Source: Starkeya sp. ORNL1 (GTDB taxonomy: Bacteria; Pseudomonadota; Alphaproteobacteria; Rhizobiales; Xanthobacteraceae). From it: DNA of 64,000 bases. Below are positions 1 through 9,119 of this stretch, piece by piece. How positions within the stretch are numbered: position 1 is the first letter of the stretch; each line of letters starts with the position of its first letter. Position numbers and translations under genes: made by a program. The notes beneath the pieces were generated by a model. The model was not told the origin of the DNA and did no database searches. It saw only the letters and a list, made by a program, of their open reading frames with translations. The stretch covers positions 5,837,001 to 5,901,000 of the forward strand of contig NZ_CP048834.1 of NCBI RefSeq assembly GCF_012971745.1, in the 5' to 3' direction.

Positions 1-243
1 GCCGCCTATGCGCTGCACCCGGCGTTTGGCGAGGCCGAGGTGGTGGAGATCGGCGCCGATGTCCGTCCGGCCTTTCCCGACAATCTGCCGCGCATCCGCA
101 AACGTGGGCAGACCATCTATGTCAACGGCTTCTACCGCCACGGCTTCCTTCTGGCTCCCGCGCTGGCGCGACGGGCGGCGGAGGTGGCGTTCGACGGGGC
201 CCATTTCCCGGAGGTGATGGATGAACATCGTCGTGAATGGTGA
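1..243 (+). CDS. thiO: Glycine oxidase ThiO, C-terminal fragment
   Basis: This is the 3' end of an FAD-dependent amine oxidase that starts before the window; the frame is open from base 1 to the stop at 241-243. The visible 80 residues include the C-terminal motif NGFYRHGFLLAP, typical of ThiO and DadA-type flavoproteins close to their FAD site. ThiO oxidises glycine to the imine (dehydroglycine) that ThiG uses to build the thiazole ring. It is followed by thiS, thiG and thiE in the same direction, and its end overlaps the thiS start by 23 bases, so translation is probably coupled. Identification relies mainly on the motif and the neighbours. Confidence 0.9.
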   Translation, partial: AAYALHPAFGEAEVVEIGADVRPAFPDNLPRIRKRGQTIYVNGFYRHGFLLAPALARRAAEVAFDGAHFPEVMDEHRREW

Positions 244-418
244 GGCGTCGCAGACCGGCGCCCGCACGCTCGCCGAACTCATCGTCGAACTCGAGCTCGG
301 CGATGCCAAGGTAGCGACGGCACTGAACGGCGCCATGGTGCGTGCGGTCAAGCGCGACGCCACGCCGATCGCGGAAGGTGACCGCGTGGAAATCCTCGCC
401 CCCATGCAGGGCGGCTGA
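221..418 (+). CDS. thiS: Sulfur carrier protein ThiS
   Basis: A 65-residue ubiquitin-like protein of normal length for ThiS, ending in the diagnostic Gly-Gly (PMQGG). The terminal glycine is adenylated and converted to a thiocarboxylate, which donates sulfur to ThiG for thiazole synthesis. The start lies inside the end of thiO. A strong Shine-Dalgarno sequence, GGAGGTGAT at 210-218, is written into the thiO coding sequence immediately before the ATG. The downstream gene thiG starts 13 bases after the stop, so thiO-thiS-thiG-thiE form one operon. Confidence 0.95.
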   Translation: MNIVVNGEASQTGARTLAELIVELELGDAKVATALNGAMVRAVKRDATPIAEGDRVEILAPMQGG

Positions 419-430
419 GAGGACGCAAGA

Positions 431-1234
431 ATGGACGCACTCAATCCCAAGCCAGACATGGTCGAGTTCTACGGCACCGCGGTGACTTCGCGGCTGCTGC
501 TCGGCACCGCGCAATATCCCTCGCCGGCGATTCTCGCCGCGGCGATCCGGGCTTCCGGCGCGGAGATCGTCACCGTGTCGCTGCGCCGCGAATCCGGGGC
601 CTCCAAAGCCGGCCAGAGCTTCTGGTCGCTGATCCGCGAGCTCGGCGTGAAGGTGCTGCCCAACACCGCCGGCTGCAAGACGGTGAAGGAAGCCGTCACC
701 ACTGCGGAGATGGCGCGCGAACTGTTCGGCACCGACTGGGTGAAGCTGGAGGTGATCGGCGAGGACGACACGCTGCAGCCCGACGTGTTCGGCCTGGTCG
801 AGGCGGCGCGCATCCTGTCGCGCGACGGCTTCCAGGTGTTCCCCTACACCACCGAGGACCTCGTGGTGGCGGAGAAGCTGGTCTCAGCCGGCTGCGAGGT
901 ACTGATGCCGTGGGGCGCGCCGATCGGCTCCGGCCGCGGGCTGAACAACCCTTACGGCCTGCGTTCGCTGCGCGCGCATTTCCCCGGCATCCCGATGGTG
1001 GTCGATGCCGGCATCGGCGTGCCCTCCCATGCCGCGGCGGCGATGGAGATGGGCTATGACGCGGTGCTGCTGAACACCGCGGTCGCCAAGGCCGGCGATC
1101 CGGTGCGCATGGCGCGCGCCTTCGCCCGCGCCATCGAGGCCGGGCGCGAGGCGGTGCTTGCCGATCCGATGGAAGTGCGCGACATGGCGGCGCCGTCCAC
1201 CCCGGTCATGGGCCGTGCGGTGTTGGGAGATTGA
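431..1234 (+). CDS. thiG: Thiazole synthase ThiG
   Basis: A 267-residue TIM-barrel enzyme that condenses deoxyxylulose 5-phosphate, the ThiO-derived imine and sulfur from ThiS-thiocarboxylate into the thiazole phosphate. The motif [16 protein letters not shown] holds the lysine that forms the Schiff base with the sugar phosphate, and the glycine-rich [12 protein letters not shown] and [11 protein letters not shown] segments match the phosphate-binding loops of the family. AGAGGA precedes the ATG. The stop codon sits directly before the thiE start. The length is normal and I see no defects. Confidence 0.97.
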   Translation: MDALNPKPDMVEFYGTAVTSRLLLGTAQYPSPAILAAAIRASGAEIVTVSLRRESGASKAGQSFWSLIRELGVKVLPNTAGCKTVKEAVTTAEMARELFGTDWVKLEVIGEDDTLQPDVFGLVEAARILSRDGFQVFPYTTEDLVVAEKLVSAGCEVLMPWGAPIGSGRGLNNPYGLRSLRAHFPGIPMVVDAGIGVPSHAAAAMEMGYDAVLLNTAVAKAGDPVRMARAFARAIEAGREAVLADPMEVRDMAAPSTPVMGRAVLGD

Positions 1235-1236
1235 TA

Positions 1237-1851
1237 GTGGCCGACAAGCTTCTCGACCCCTTCTACCTCATCGTCGACCGTGCCTCATGGCTGCCGCGCC
1301 TGTTGCCGCAGGGCGTGAAGCTGGTGCAACTGCGCGCCAAGGACATCAACGAGGCGGCGCTGCGCCACGAGATTGCGGAGGCGCGCGAACTGTGCGCCCG
1401 CTATGGTGCGCAGCTCATCATCAATGATTACTGGAAGCTCGCCATCGAGCTTGGCTGCGACTACGTGCATCTCGGCCAGGAGGACCTCGCCGAGGCCGAT
1501 GTGCCGGCGATCCGCAGCGCCGGCGTGAAGCTCGGCCTCAGCACGCATGACGAGGCGGAGCTGGAGACCGCGCTGCTCGCCAGGCCCGATTATGTGGCGC
1601 TCGGCCCGATCTACCCGACCATCCTGAAGGCGATGAAGTGGGCGCCGCAGGGGTTGGCGCGCATCCGCGCCTGGAAGGAGCGGGTAGGGGAGGTGCCGCT
1701 GGTGGCGATCGGCGGTCTCACCATCGAGCGCGCCGCCGGCTGCTTCGAGGCCGGCGCCGACAGCGTTGCGGTGGTGACCGACGTGCTGCTCAACGCCGAC
1801 CCGGAAGCGCGCGCCCGCGAATGGGTGCTGGCGACCCGCGAGCCGGCGTGA
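1237..1851 (+). CDS. thiE: Thiamine phosphate synthase ThiE
   Basis: Joins the thiazole phosphate and hydroxymethylpyrimidine pyrophosphate to give thiamine phosphate. The protein of about 204 residues has the family pattern: VQLRAKD near the N-terminus, the pyrophosphate-loop region LGPIYPT, and VAIGGLT near the C-terminus. I prefer GTG at 1237 over TTG at 1231, because GGGAGA at 1225-1230 then sits six bases upstream, whereas TTG would abut it. It is the last gene of the thiamine operon; a palindromic repeat block begins seven bases after its stop. Confidence 0.93.
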   Translation: MADKLLDPFYLIVDRASWLPRLLPQGVKLVQLRAKDINEAALRHEIAEARELCARYGAQLIINDYWKLAIELGCDYVHLGQEDLAEADVPAIRSAGVKLGLSTHDEAELETALLARPDYVALGPIYPTILKAMKWAPQGLARIRAWKERVGEVPLVAIGGLTIERAAGCFEAGADSVAVVTDVLLNADPEARAREWVLATREPA

Positions 1852-1857
1852 ATGACC

Positions 1858-1938
1858 GTCATCCCCGGCCTCGCGCCGGGGATGACGATTCCCGACAATA
1901 CATCAGAGGCCGAGATGGCCGGGACAAGCCCGGCCATG
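1858..1938. repeat. Palindromic repeat block, family B type, after thiE
   Basis: Two adjacent hairpins. The first is GTCATCCCCGGC (1858-1869) paired with GCCGGGGATGAC (1875-1886). The second is ATGGCCGGG (1915-1923) paired with CCCGGCCAT (1929-1937) around ACAAG. The block fills the gap between thiE and a convergent gene and may act as a transcription barrier. Its ends match the family B repeats at 11068, 17538, 29533 and 51280. Confidence 0.8.
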
Positions 1939-1961
1939 ATGGTGCAAGCAGGTCGGCGTCT

Positions 1962-2507
1962 TCACCCCGCCCCTCGCTCGCGCAGCCTTGCCAGCAGCAC
2001 GCCGAGCTCCGGCGGTGGTTTCTGCTCGATGCGGGCATACTCGCGCCCGTCGGGCGTGCGCCGCATCAGGCCGAGACCGATCAGCTCCCGGCGCAACAGG
2101 GCGTAGTCGCCGAAATGGTGCCAGCGGTTCATCAGGTCATTGACCTGCCGCTCGGCAAAGACTTCGCGGGCTGGAATCCGCGACCACAGCACCCACAGAC
2201 ACAGGAGCTGCTGGTTCCGCCGGGTCGGCCAGCGGACAATGCGTCCGTCGCCGTCGAACAGGCGCATCGCCTTCGCGCAGCGGGCGTGATCGGGCGCCGG
2301 CTGGGGCAGGGGCGGATCGCCTGGACGCTGACGGAACTCCACGTCGGCGCGGTAGTGCTGGAAGTTCCGGAAGCCGGCCGCGCGGGCCAGCAGGTTCAGC
2401 AGTTCGACATGGCCCGGCATGCGTTCGAGCTTGCCGAGACCATCGCGCAGGGAGCGGGCGAGGGCGGAAATGTCCGCGACCTCATAGGCCAGTTGGAGCC
2501 TGGGCAT
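1962..2507 (-). CDS. DUF2087 domain-containing protein
   Basis: A 181-residue cytosolic protein. The C-terminal half (about residues 100-165, with FAERQVNDLMNRWHHFGDYA and LRRELIGLGLMRRTPDGREY) matches DUF2087, a small fold found in ArsR-like and putative regulator proteins. The N-terminal half, containing LARAAGFRNFQHYRA, is a separate region of unknown function resembling glyoxalase-associated proteins. GAGGATAAG precedes the ATG. It is convergent with the thiamine operon. A regulatory role is plausible, but no classical helix-turn-helix is obvious. Confidence 0.72.
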   Translation of the reverse strand: MPRLQLAYEVADISALARSLRDGLGKLERMPGHVELLNLLARAAGFRNFQHYRADVEFRQRPGDPPLPQPAPDHARCAKAMRLFDGDGRIVRWPTRRNQQLLCLWVLWSRIPAREVFAERQVNDLMNRWHHFGDYALLRRELIGLGLMRRTPDGREYARIEQKPPPELGVLLARLRERGAG

Positions 2508-2697
2508 GACTTATCCTCGATGTGCGCCGTTCCGTTGAGGATCGTCGAGGTTGCCGTCTTGCGACTCGGCACAAGGACAAGTGCGGGTCATCGGTAGAGG
2601 TGCAGGTTTAGCTCCCCTCGCGGGGCGGCAACGCCTCGGTGAACTGCAGACCGTGGCGTGTATCTACCGGCGGCAGGCGGACAAGTCCAGACCCCCG

Positions 2698-4068
2698 CTA
2701 CTCGGCCGCCGTCAGCCAGCCGGCGCCGAACTGACGTTCCATCTCGCGGCGCAGACGCACCGTGTCGTTGTCGGGAACGGCGACATCCGCCCAGCCGACG
2801 ATCTCGCCCTCGCTTATGTCGCGATTGAGCGTCACGCCGTGGGCGAGGCCGATGGGCAGGCCGCCGCGGGCGAGCGAGGTCGCGGCGGGGAAGAGCTTGC
2901 CCCACACCGTGAAGCCGCCTTCGCCGTCCAGCGTCTCGCCGGCCTTGAGGTCGCGCTTCGCCACGGCCACCACGTCGGCATTGAACTGCTCGGCGACGCC
3001 GGTAGCCTCATGGCGCAACGCGGCTGCGGCGACGCTGACGCCGAGCTCCAGCCCGATCATGTGATAGGGGCGATAGAGCGCGGTGTAGCGGCCGGAGGCG
3101 TCTGTCAGCACGCCATATTCCCTGAAGCAGCGGCGGGCATAGTCGCCGCTCGGCGCCTCGTCGGCCTCGAACACCACATAGACGCCCCAGCGCAGGTCGC
3201 GGAAAACCGGGCGGCCGTCGCGCTCGAGGCTGGAGACGGTTTCGACCATGCCCGTGCGCTCCAGGACACCGCCATGCGCCCTGGGCCGCAGGATAGTGGC
3301 GAGATCGTCGACGCCGCAGGGCGGAAACAGCAGGCCGTCGGAGGGCGCCGCGAGCCCGGTCGCATTGGCGATGGCGGCCATCTCGATGGAGGATTTGGTG
3401 CCGTCGGCAAAGGAGTTGAACATCTGCGCATTCATGCCGCCACGCGCCGCCTCTTCCGCGGTGAGGCCGTAAAAGTCCCAGATCGTGTCCGGCGTCGAGC
3501 GGTGATAGGCCGGCAGATATTTCGTGCCCTTGCCGGCGGCGACGACGCGGAAGCCGCAGGTCTCCGCCCAGTCGACCATGTCGCAGACCAATGCCGGCTG
3601 GTCTCCATAGGCCATGGAATAGATCACGCCGGCCGCCTTTGCCCGCGCCGCCAGTAATGGCCCGACCAGCACGTCGGCCTCGACGGTGACCATGACGATA
3701 TGGCGGCCATTGGCGATGGCGCTGAGGGCATGGCGGGCGCCGGCGGCGGGATTGCCGGTGGCTTCCACCACGACGTCGAGCCCGCCGGTCGCGATCAGCG
3801 CCTCGGCATCCTGCGTGAGCATGGTACGCCCGGTCCGCAGTGCTTCGTCGAATGAGCTGGCGATCGCCGCGTCCGCGTCCCAGCCGGTCCGGACCAGCGC
3901 TGCGCGGGCGCGCTCAACCGAGAGATCGGCAATGCCGAGGAGATGCAGGCCCGGCGCGGTGCGCACCTGCGACAGGAACATCGAGCCGAACTTGCCGGCG
4001 CCGATCAGCCCCACGCGAACCGGATTGCCCGCGCTGGCGCGGGCCTTGAGCATGCGGGCGAGATTCAT
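2698..4068 (-). CDS. NAD(P)-dependent oxidoreductase with C-terminal SAF domain
   Basis: A 456-residue protein. The N-terminal Rossmann region carries VGLIGAGKFGSMF, a dinucleotide-binding glycine motif as in homoserine dehydrogenase and Gfo/Idh-like enzymes. VVVEATGNPAAGARHA is also typical of homoserine dehydrogenase-like proteins. The last 90 residues (KRDLKAGETLDGEGGF onward) form a SAF domain. Such proteins are often labelled as homoserine dehydrogenase-like or wrongly as FlgA; the family acts on polyol or sugar-acid substrates in some relatives, but the substrate here cannot be read from sequence. The frame stays open further upstream, but ATG at 4066-4068 with AAGGA before it best matches the family start. 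Confidence 0.75.
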   Translation of the reverse strand: MNLARMLKARASAGNPVRVGLIGAGKFGSMFLSQVRTAPGLHLLGIADLSVERARAALVRTGWDADAAIASSFDEALRTGRTMLTQDAEALIATGGLDVVVEATGNPAAGARHALSAIANGRHIVMVTVEADVLVGPLLAARAKAAGVIYSMAYGDQPALVCDMVDWAETCGFRVVAAGKGTKYLPAYHRSTPDTIWDFYGLTAEEAARGGMNAQMFNSFADGTKSSIEMAAIANATGLAAPSDGLLFPPCGVDDLATILRPRAHGGVLERTGMVETVSSLERDGRPVFRDLRWGVYVVFEADEAPSGDYARRCFREYGVLTDASGRYTALYRPYHMIGLELGVSVAAAALRHEATGVAEQFNADVVAVAKRDLKAGETLDGEGGFTVWGKLFPAATSLARGGLPIGLAHGVTLNRDISEGEIVGWADVAVPDNDTVRLRREMERQFGAGWLTAAE

Positions 4069-4312
4069 GGTGTGGCGTCCTTGGCGTTTCCTCGGATGCG
4101 CCTTTCCGGCGCTTGTCGTCGCGGTAGGCAGTGTAATCGAGCACGCCGCTACGGAAAGCCGGAACCGTTGCCCCACATATGAACAAAAGATGAAGAGCTC
4201 GTTACGGCGTAATTCAGCAAAAAAGGGCAAGAGTGCGGAAACCAATCGGCGAGACTGCGGTTTTCATTGCCGCGGCATCATCTAAGCTCATTGGTGGTCG
4301 GGGGCTGGCATC

Positions 4313-5050
4313 ATGCGACTGTCGAGATTTCGCGCACTTGGTGCGCTCGTGGCCGTGCTTGCAGGCATCATGCTGTTCGCGGCACCTGCCGCCGCGGAAA
4401 ATCCCTTTATCAGCTTCCTGCGGGGCGACTGGCTGCGGCCGCGCCCCTCAGCGCCCATGTCCTATGCACCAGCTATGCCGGACCGGGACGGGCTCTCCAT
4501 CACGGTGACGCCGCGCCGTCCGCGCACCAGCGGTGGGGGTGGCGTCGTCTATTGCGTGCGCACCTGTGACGGGCGCTATTTTCCGCTGACCGGCGTGTCC
4601 TCCTCCACCCACGAGGTGGCGGTCGAGCGCTGCAACAGCTTCTGCCCGGCCTCGCCGACCAAGGTGTTCACCTCCTATGACCGCGAGGCCGGCATCGACG
4701 CCGCCCGCTCCAAGGACGGGGCGGCCTATTCCTCGCTCGAACACGCCTATGCCTATCGCACCGAGATCAGCCCGAGCTGCACCTGCAATACCAGCAGCAC
4801 CATGGGCGTCGCGCCGATGGATGTGATGGACGATCCGACGCTGAAGGCCGGCGATCTCGTCGTCACCGCGAACGGCGTGATGGTGTTCCGCGGCGACAAG
4901 GCGCTACCGCATCGCGAGCGCGAATTCACCTCGGCGGTCGACGACCGCAAATTGCCGGCCGCGACCCGCCGGCAGATCGAGGCGCTGGAGATGGCGTCCG
5001 GCCTGGCACAAGGCCCGGCCACCGCCACGGCCGCCGCGCCGGGGTTGTGA
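4313..5050 (+). CDS. Secreted DUF2865 family protein
   Basis: A 245-residue exported protein. It begins with a signal peptide (hydrophobic core GALVAVLAGIMLFAAPAAA, cleavage near residue 28). The cysteine motif YCVRTCDGRYFPL and the later CNSFCPAS and CTCN clusters are typical of DUF2865, a family common in Hyphomicrobiales with no known function. The many cysteines suggest disulfide-stabilised folding in the periplasm. It is divergent from the SAF oxidoreductase, with a 244-base gap that probably holds both promoters. Confidence 0.8.
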   Translation: MRLSRFRALGALVAVLAGIMLFAAPAAAENPFISFLRGDWLRPRPSAPMSYAPAMPDRDGLSITVTPRRPRTSGGGGVVYCVRTCDGRYFPLTGVSSSTHEVAVERCNSFCPASPTKVFTSYDREAGIDAARSKDGAAYSSLEHAYAYRTEISPSCTCNTSSTMGVAPMDVMDDPTLKAGDLVVTANGVMVFRGDKALPHREREFTSAVDDRKLPAATRRQIEALEMASGLAQGPATATAAAPGL

Positions 5051-5105
5051 GGTCGGGCTGCGTTCAACTGCGTAACCCGCCTGCCACCGAAAATGCACTT
5101 CCGAA

Positions 5106-5264
5106 AAGAACCACGTCATCCAGAGGTGCTCGGGCAACGCCCGAGCCTCGAAGGATACCCGTCCCCGATCAAACGCCTACTGGTTCAGCATCCTTCGAGC
5201 CTCGCGGAGCCTGTCCTCGGGCTTGCCAAAGGCAAGACCCGTGGGCTCGCACCTCAGGATGACG
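5106..5264. repeat. Palindromic repeat pair, family A
   Basis: Two oppositely oriented hairpin units. One runs from AAGAACCACGTCATCC at 5106 to about 5157. The other runs from CATCCTTCGAG at 5189 to CTCAGGATGACG ending at 5264. The pair fills most of the gap between two convergent genes. The second unit has an extended loop that recurs almost unchanged in the block at 39648-39784. Confidence 0.85.
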
Positions 5265-5285
5265 CGGCTCGCTGTGCCGTGAGCC

Positions 5286-6536
5286 TCAGCGCCGGGCGCG
5301 GTTCTGGATGGCGCGGATGCGGTCGGCAAGGGTCGGGGCCGTTGGCGCCGTCGTCGGACCGGTGGCCTCGTCGCTCTCCCGGTTTTCGTCGTTCGCCGCC
5401 AGTATCGCCCGGATCGGGGAATCCGGGCCTTCGAGCACCGCGGTCATGTGCACCACCTCGGCGGCGATGTCGCTCAGCCGATCGCGCAGCATGGCATCCG
5501 CGGCGCTTGGTTCGGCTGCGATGGCCCCGTTGGCGGCTTCCGCCGGGCGGGTCTCAAGCGCGCTGCTCAGCCGGGCACGATCCTCGCGCACCTGGGTGAG
5601 GGCGCCTTCCAGCATCGTCTTCTCGGCCCGCAGCATCTCGATGGAATCGCGCAACTGCCGGGCGACACCGTCGGCCTCCTGCTTCGCCGCCGCGGCTTCG
5701 CCAGCGATGCGGGCGAGCTCGGCCTGCGCAGCGCGGTGCGCGTCTTCGCTGCCCCCGGCGCGGTTGGAAAGCTCCGAAGCCTTGGCCTCCAGCGCAGCGA
5801 CGTGCTGCGCAAGCGCCTCGGCCTCGGTGCGGCTGGCGGCAAGCGCGGCTTCGACCTCGGTCAGCCGTCCGCCCAGTTCTTCGGCCCGCAGGCGCTCGGT
5901 GCCCAGCGTCTCGATCGCCTGACGCAGCGAGCCGCGATCGTCGCCGAGCAGCGCCTGGGTCGCGGCGAACTCACGCTGCAGATCGGCGATCTGGTCTCGT
6001 AGGCCGTCGGCCTCGGCGGTGAGAGCGACATTCTCGACCCGCAAACTGTCGGACAGGCTCGTCGCCTCATTGAACCGGTCGATCATGGCGGCGAGGTGCT
6101 GCTGCGCCGTCCCGTGGGCGGTACTGAGCGCAGCGAAGGCGCCGTCGCGCTCCGCCAGTTCGTCGACATGGCGGAAGGAGACCTCGGCGAAGCCGGTATT
6201 GGCAGTTTCCAGCTCCGCAATGCGGGCAATGCCGGCGTCGCGCTCGGTGCGCAGCTGGAAGAGCTCGGCGCCTTGCTTCGAGAGCTGCTCGAACTGCGTC
6301 ACGGTGCGCTCGCGCAGCAGGTCGGCATCATGCTCCAGCCGCCGTGCGCTCATGGCGAACTCGGCGCGAAGCTGGTCCTTGTCGGCCTGGATTTCGGCCA
6401 TCGACACCGGGATGGCGCCCTCGATCCGCTTGGTGGTGAGGCGCACGGCACGCCGCCACACCGCCGGCAGGATGAGCAGCGCCAGCAGCGTCGCGAGCAG
6501 GAAGCCCAATGCGGAATACATGATCGCCAAGATCAT
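5286..6536 (-). CDS. Membrane-anchored coiled-coil protein
   Basis: A 416-residue protein of unknown function. Residues 3-27 form one hydrophobic segment (YSALGFLLATLLALLILPAV) followed by basic residues, so the rest probably faces the cytoplasm. From about residue 45 to 370 the sequence is rich in Glu, Ala, Leu, Gln and Arg with heptad-like spacing and no Pro clusters, consistent with a long coiled coil. The tail (SDEATGPTTAPTAPTLADR) looks disordered. AGGTGAG lies upstream of the ATG. Conserved in Hyphomicrobiales as far as I recognise; a structural or scaffolding role is a guess. Confidence 0.7.
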   Translation of the reverse strand: MILAIMYSALGFLLATLLALLILPAVWRRAVRLTTKRIEGAIPVSMAEIQADKDQLRAEFAMSARRLEHDADLLRERTVTQFEQLSKQGAELFQLRTERDAGIARIAELETANTGFAEVSFRHVDELAERDGAFAALSTAHGTAQQHLAAMIDRFNEATSLSDSLRVENVALTAEADGLRDQIADLQREFAATQALLGDDRGSLRQAIETLGTERLRAEELGGRLTEVEAALAASRTEAEALAQHVAALEAKASELSNRAGGSEDAHRAAQAELARIAGEAAAAKQEADGVARQLRDSIEMLRAEKTMLEGALTQVREDRARLSSALETRPAEAANGAIAAEPSAADAMLRDRLSDIAAEVVHMTAVLEGPDSPIRAILAANDENRESDEATGPTTAPTAPTLADRIRAIQNRARR

Positions 6537-6657
6537 GCGAATGTCTCACCTCGAATACGCAGGAACCGTAGGGAACATGAACCTTGGGGACAAGCTTAGC
6601 GCGAAAAACCGATATTCAACGCGAAAAGCTGCACAGGAAAGTGGCCTGGGAACGTCA

Positions 6658-6685
6658 AAACGGCCGGGATGGCTCCCGGCCGTTT
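6658..6685 (-). terminator. Rho-independent terminator of eipA
   Basis: A perfect 12-base inverted repeat, AAACGGCCGGGA (6658-6669) and TCCCGGCCGTTT (6674-6685), with a four-base loop. Read on the minus strand, the stem ends in TTTT and lies 21 bases past the stop of the EipA-like gene, so it very likely ends that transcript. Confidence 0.85.
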
Positions 6686-6706
6686 GCAGCAAAACCTAGA
6701 AATGCG

Positions 6707-7276
6707 TCAGAAGGGGTTCCAGGTCGCGGTCGGCGTGAATTTGAGATAGCCGACATTGGCGCCAAGGCGCACGCCGACGCCGGAGCGGATCGGCACCACC
6801 ACCATCGGGTCGGCGGCGAGCGCGGTCATGCCGAAACCGGCCACGAAATAGGCCGAACCGGAGATGCCGCCGAAGCGGCGGAAGATGTCGTTTATCGAGC
6901 GCAGGTTGTACACGAGGATCATGGTGCGCGCGCCGTCGCCGCCGAAGTCCCAGCCGAGCGACGGGCCCTGCCAGAACACCTTCATGTCGCCGGCGTTGCG
7001 GGTATAGAGCGTGCCCTCGCCGTAGCGCAGGCCGCCGACAAAGGCGCCGGAGCCTTCCTGGCCGAGGATGTAGCCGTTGGGCTGGCCCCATTTGCCGTAG
7101 GCCCGCTCGATCGACAGCGCCAGGCCGCGGGAGACCTCACCGAAGAAACCGTGGCCCTTCGAGACCAGTTCGTCCTGGGAATAGGCGCCCGGCTGCTGCT
7201 GGGCGCTCGCCGGAACGGCGAGTAAAGGCAGCACCAGGAGGGCGAGGCAGGCGATCAAGGAGCGCAGCTTCGGCAT
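6707..7276 (-). CDS. eipA: EipA-like periplasmic protein (DUF1134)
   Basis: A protein of about 189 residues matching DUF1134, whose Brucella member EipA is a periplasmic protein needed for envelope integrity. It starts with a signal peptide (SLIACLALLVLPLLAVPASAQ). The body contains GHGFFGEVSRGLALSIE, QEGSGAFVGGLRYGEGTLY and WQGPSLGWDFGGDGA, blocks typical of the family, which has a small beta-barrel fold. I chose ATG at 7276; an in-frame GTG at 7300 would add eight residues ahead of the signal peptide. It stands alone, with its own terminator. Confidence 0.88.
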   Translation of the reverse strand: MPKLRSLIACLALLVLPLLAVPASAQQQPGAYSQDELVSKGHGFFGEVSRGLALSIERAYGKWGQPNGYILGQEGSGAFVGGLRYGEGTLYTRNAGDMKVFWQGPSLGWDFGGDGARTMILVYNLRSINDIFRRFGGISGSAYFVAGFGMTALAADPMVVVPIRSGVGVRLGANVGYLKFTPTATWNPF

Positions 7277-7446
7277 TTGGCGTCTCACAAATGGCTTCAC
7301 GGGAAATGGGCGTGGGCCCCGGACGTGACGCTGCCGTCGCCGCCCGACTCCCGGTAATCAATAACACGGAGTGCGACCTTGGAAAGGCGCGGCGTTGCCG
7401 GACCGCGCGAAAGCCGGGCGATGTTGCCCTTATGCCCGGTCTGCGC

Positions 7447-8301
7447 TCATGCCGCAGCGGCGATGCGGCCCCGCGCCAGGAAGGCGGGCACGATGTAGCG
7501 CTCATTGGTGCGGCCATAGGCGATGGGGACGCCATCCGGCCGGGTCACGCTGCCGCCGGCGGCGCGCAGGATGGCGTGGCCGGCCGCAAGGTCCCATTCG
7601 CACACCGGCGACAACCGTGGGTAGATGTCGGCGAGGCCCTCGGCGACGAGGCCGAGTTTCAGCGCGGACCCGCAACTGACGCGCTCCTTGATGCCGAGCG
7701 CATCGAGCAGGCGCTCGGTATCGGCGTCGAGATGCGAACGGCTCGCCACCGCGATGAGGTCGCTCGCAGGTGCGATGCGGCAGCCGATCGGACGCCAGAG
7801 CTGGCGCTCGGCCGTTGCGCCGGGATGCAGGTCGGCCCGGAAGGCGCCCTCGGGTCCGCCGACATAGAGCCGTTCGACCGCTGGCGCATAGAGCGCGCCG
7901 AGCGTCGGCACGCCATCCTCGACGAGGCCGATATTGATGGTGAACTCGCCGCGCTCGGCAATGAATTCGCGGGTGCCGTCAAGCGGATCGACGAGCAGGA
8001 AGGTGGCGCCCGGGGTCTCGCCGCGGCCCTGCGACACCGCTTCCTCCGCGATCACCGGCACGCCGGGCAGCAGCTTTTCGAGGCGCGCGCGCAGCAATTC
8101 CTCGGAGGCGAGGTCGGCGGCGGTGACCGGGCTCTCATCGGCCTTGGTGCCGGCCTCGAAGCCCTCGGCGCGGATGCGCATCACCACCGCGCCCGCGGCA
8201 AGCGCCGCCTCGGCGAGGCCGATCAGCAGCGCGGGATCGCGCGTGGCGGAGGAGGGGGCGGGGATCAGTGCTGCGTCGGTGTGCGATGTATCAAGGGGCA
8301 T
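7447..8301 (-). CDS. cysQ: 3'(2'),5'-bisphosphate nucleotidase CysQ
   Basis: A 284-residue member of the inositol monophosphatase superfamily. It hydrolyses 3'-phosphoadenosine 5'-phosphate, a by-product of sulfate activation, to AMP. The metal-binding motifs are present: AEEA, DPLDGTREF and, near the C-terminus, CEWDLAAGHAILRAAGG. The KADESPVTAADLASEE segment is characteristic of CysQ rather than SuhB. The start is less certain because there is no clear Shine-Dalgarno and the first 20 residues are not conserved-looking. It is divergent from chpT, with a 134-base shared promoter region. Confidence 0.88.
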   Translation of the reverse strand: MPLDTSHTDAALIPAPSSATRDPALLIGLAEAALAAGAVVMRIRAEGFEAGTKADESPVTAADLASEELLRARLEKLLPGVPVIAEEAVSQGRGETPGATFLLVDPLDGTREFIAERGEFTINIGLVEDGVPTLGALYAPAVERLYVGGPEGAFRADLHPGATAERQLWRPIGCRIAPASDLIAVASRSHLDADTERLLDALGIKERVSCGSALKLGLVAEGLADIYPRLSPVCEWDLAAGHAILRAAGGSVTRPDGVPIAYGRTNERYIVPAFLARGRIAAAA

Positions 8302-8435
8302 GGTGAGGTTCGGCCGCTGCCGGCGCTGCCGAGTTGGACTGCCGGTGGCGGCGGTGTATCACAAGCCGTGTGCCGGCCGCACCCTTTGCGCGATTCGCGC
8401 TGCTGCTCCTTGCCCATGTTTTCGACAGGAATCCG

Positions 8436-9101
8436 ATGACGACCGCCATCGACCTCGACAGTCTCGACCTCGCCGCGCTGCTGTGCTCGCGTGTGTGCCA
8501 TGATGTCATCAGCCCGGTCGGCGCCATCGTCAACGGGATCGAAGTGCTCGAGGACGACAACGACCCGAGCATGCGCGAGTTCGCGCTGGACCTCATCGCC
8601 AAGAGTGCGCGGCAGGCTTCCGCCCGTCTGCAATTCGCCCGGCTCGCCTTCGGCGCTTCGGGCTCGGCGGGGGCGCAGATCGACACCGGCGATGCCGAAC
8701 AGGTGGCCAAGGGCTTCATCCAGGATGACCGCACCACGCTGAACTGGCTAGTGCCGCGCGCCATCCTGCCGAAGAACCGGGTGAAGCTGCTGCTGAACCT
8801 GCTCATGGTCGCCGGCGCCACCATCCCGCGCGGCGGCACCATCACCGTGGAGCCGGTCGGCGAGGGCGAGGCCGCCGGCTTCAAGCTGCGCACCGAAGGC
8901 ACCAGCGCGCGCATCCCGCCGCAGCTGCAGGGCCTGCTGGACGGCGCGGCGAGCGAAGGCGGCAGCATCGACGCCCATGCGGTGCAGCCGCATTATACCG
9001 GCTTGCTGGCCCGCGCCGTCGGCGTCGAGATCAAGCTCGCGCTCGATGGCGAAGGCGTCGCCATCCTCGCCGCGCCGGCGACCGCCGACAGCGTGGCGTG
9101 A
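8436..9101 (+). CDS. chpT: Histidine phosphotransferase ChpT
   Basis: A 221-residue phosphotransferase. In Caulobacter and relatives, ChpT carries phosphate from the kinase CckA to the master regulator CtrA and to CpdR. The motif LCSRVCHDVISPVGAI holds the phosphorylated histidine (His22 here) in a DHp-like helix; the remainder (LPKNRVKLLLNLLMVA) is the degenerate ATPase-like domain that no longer binds ATP. ATG at 8436 has AGGA upstream. Its target gene ctrA lies about 3 kb downstream on the other strand. The intervening chemotaxis-like genes suggest a former or altered che cluster. Confidence 0.92.
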   Translation: MTTAIDLDSLDLAALLCSRVCHDVISPVGAIVNGIEVLEDDNDPSMREFALDLIAKSARQASARLQFARLAFGASGSAGAQIDTGDAEQVAKGFIQDDRTTLNWLVPRAILPKNRVKLLLNLLMVAGATIPRGGTITVEPVGEGEAAGFKLRTEGTSARIPPQLQGLLDGAASEGGSIDAHAVQPHYTGLLARAVGVEIKLALDGEGVAILAAPATADSVA

Positions 9102-9119
9102 GGGCAGGCTCGGCTCGAG

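Noticed and set aside
2551..3657. A 368-codon open frame on the plus strand
   Set aside because: It is antisense to the SAF-domain oxidoreductase, which has a clear dinucleotide motif and a good start.
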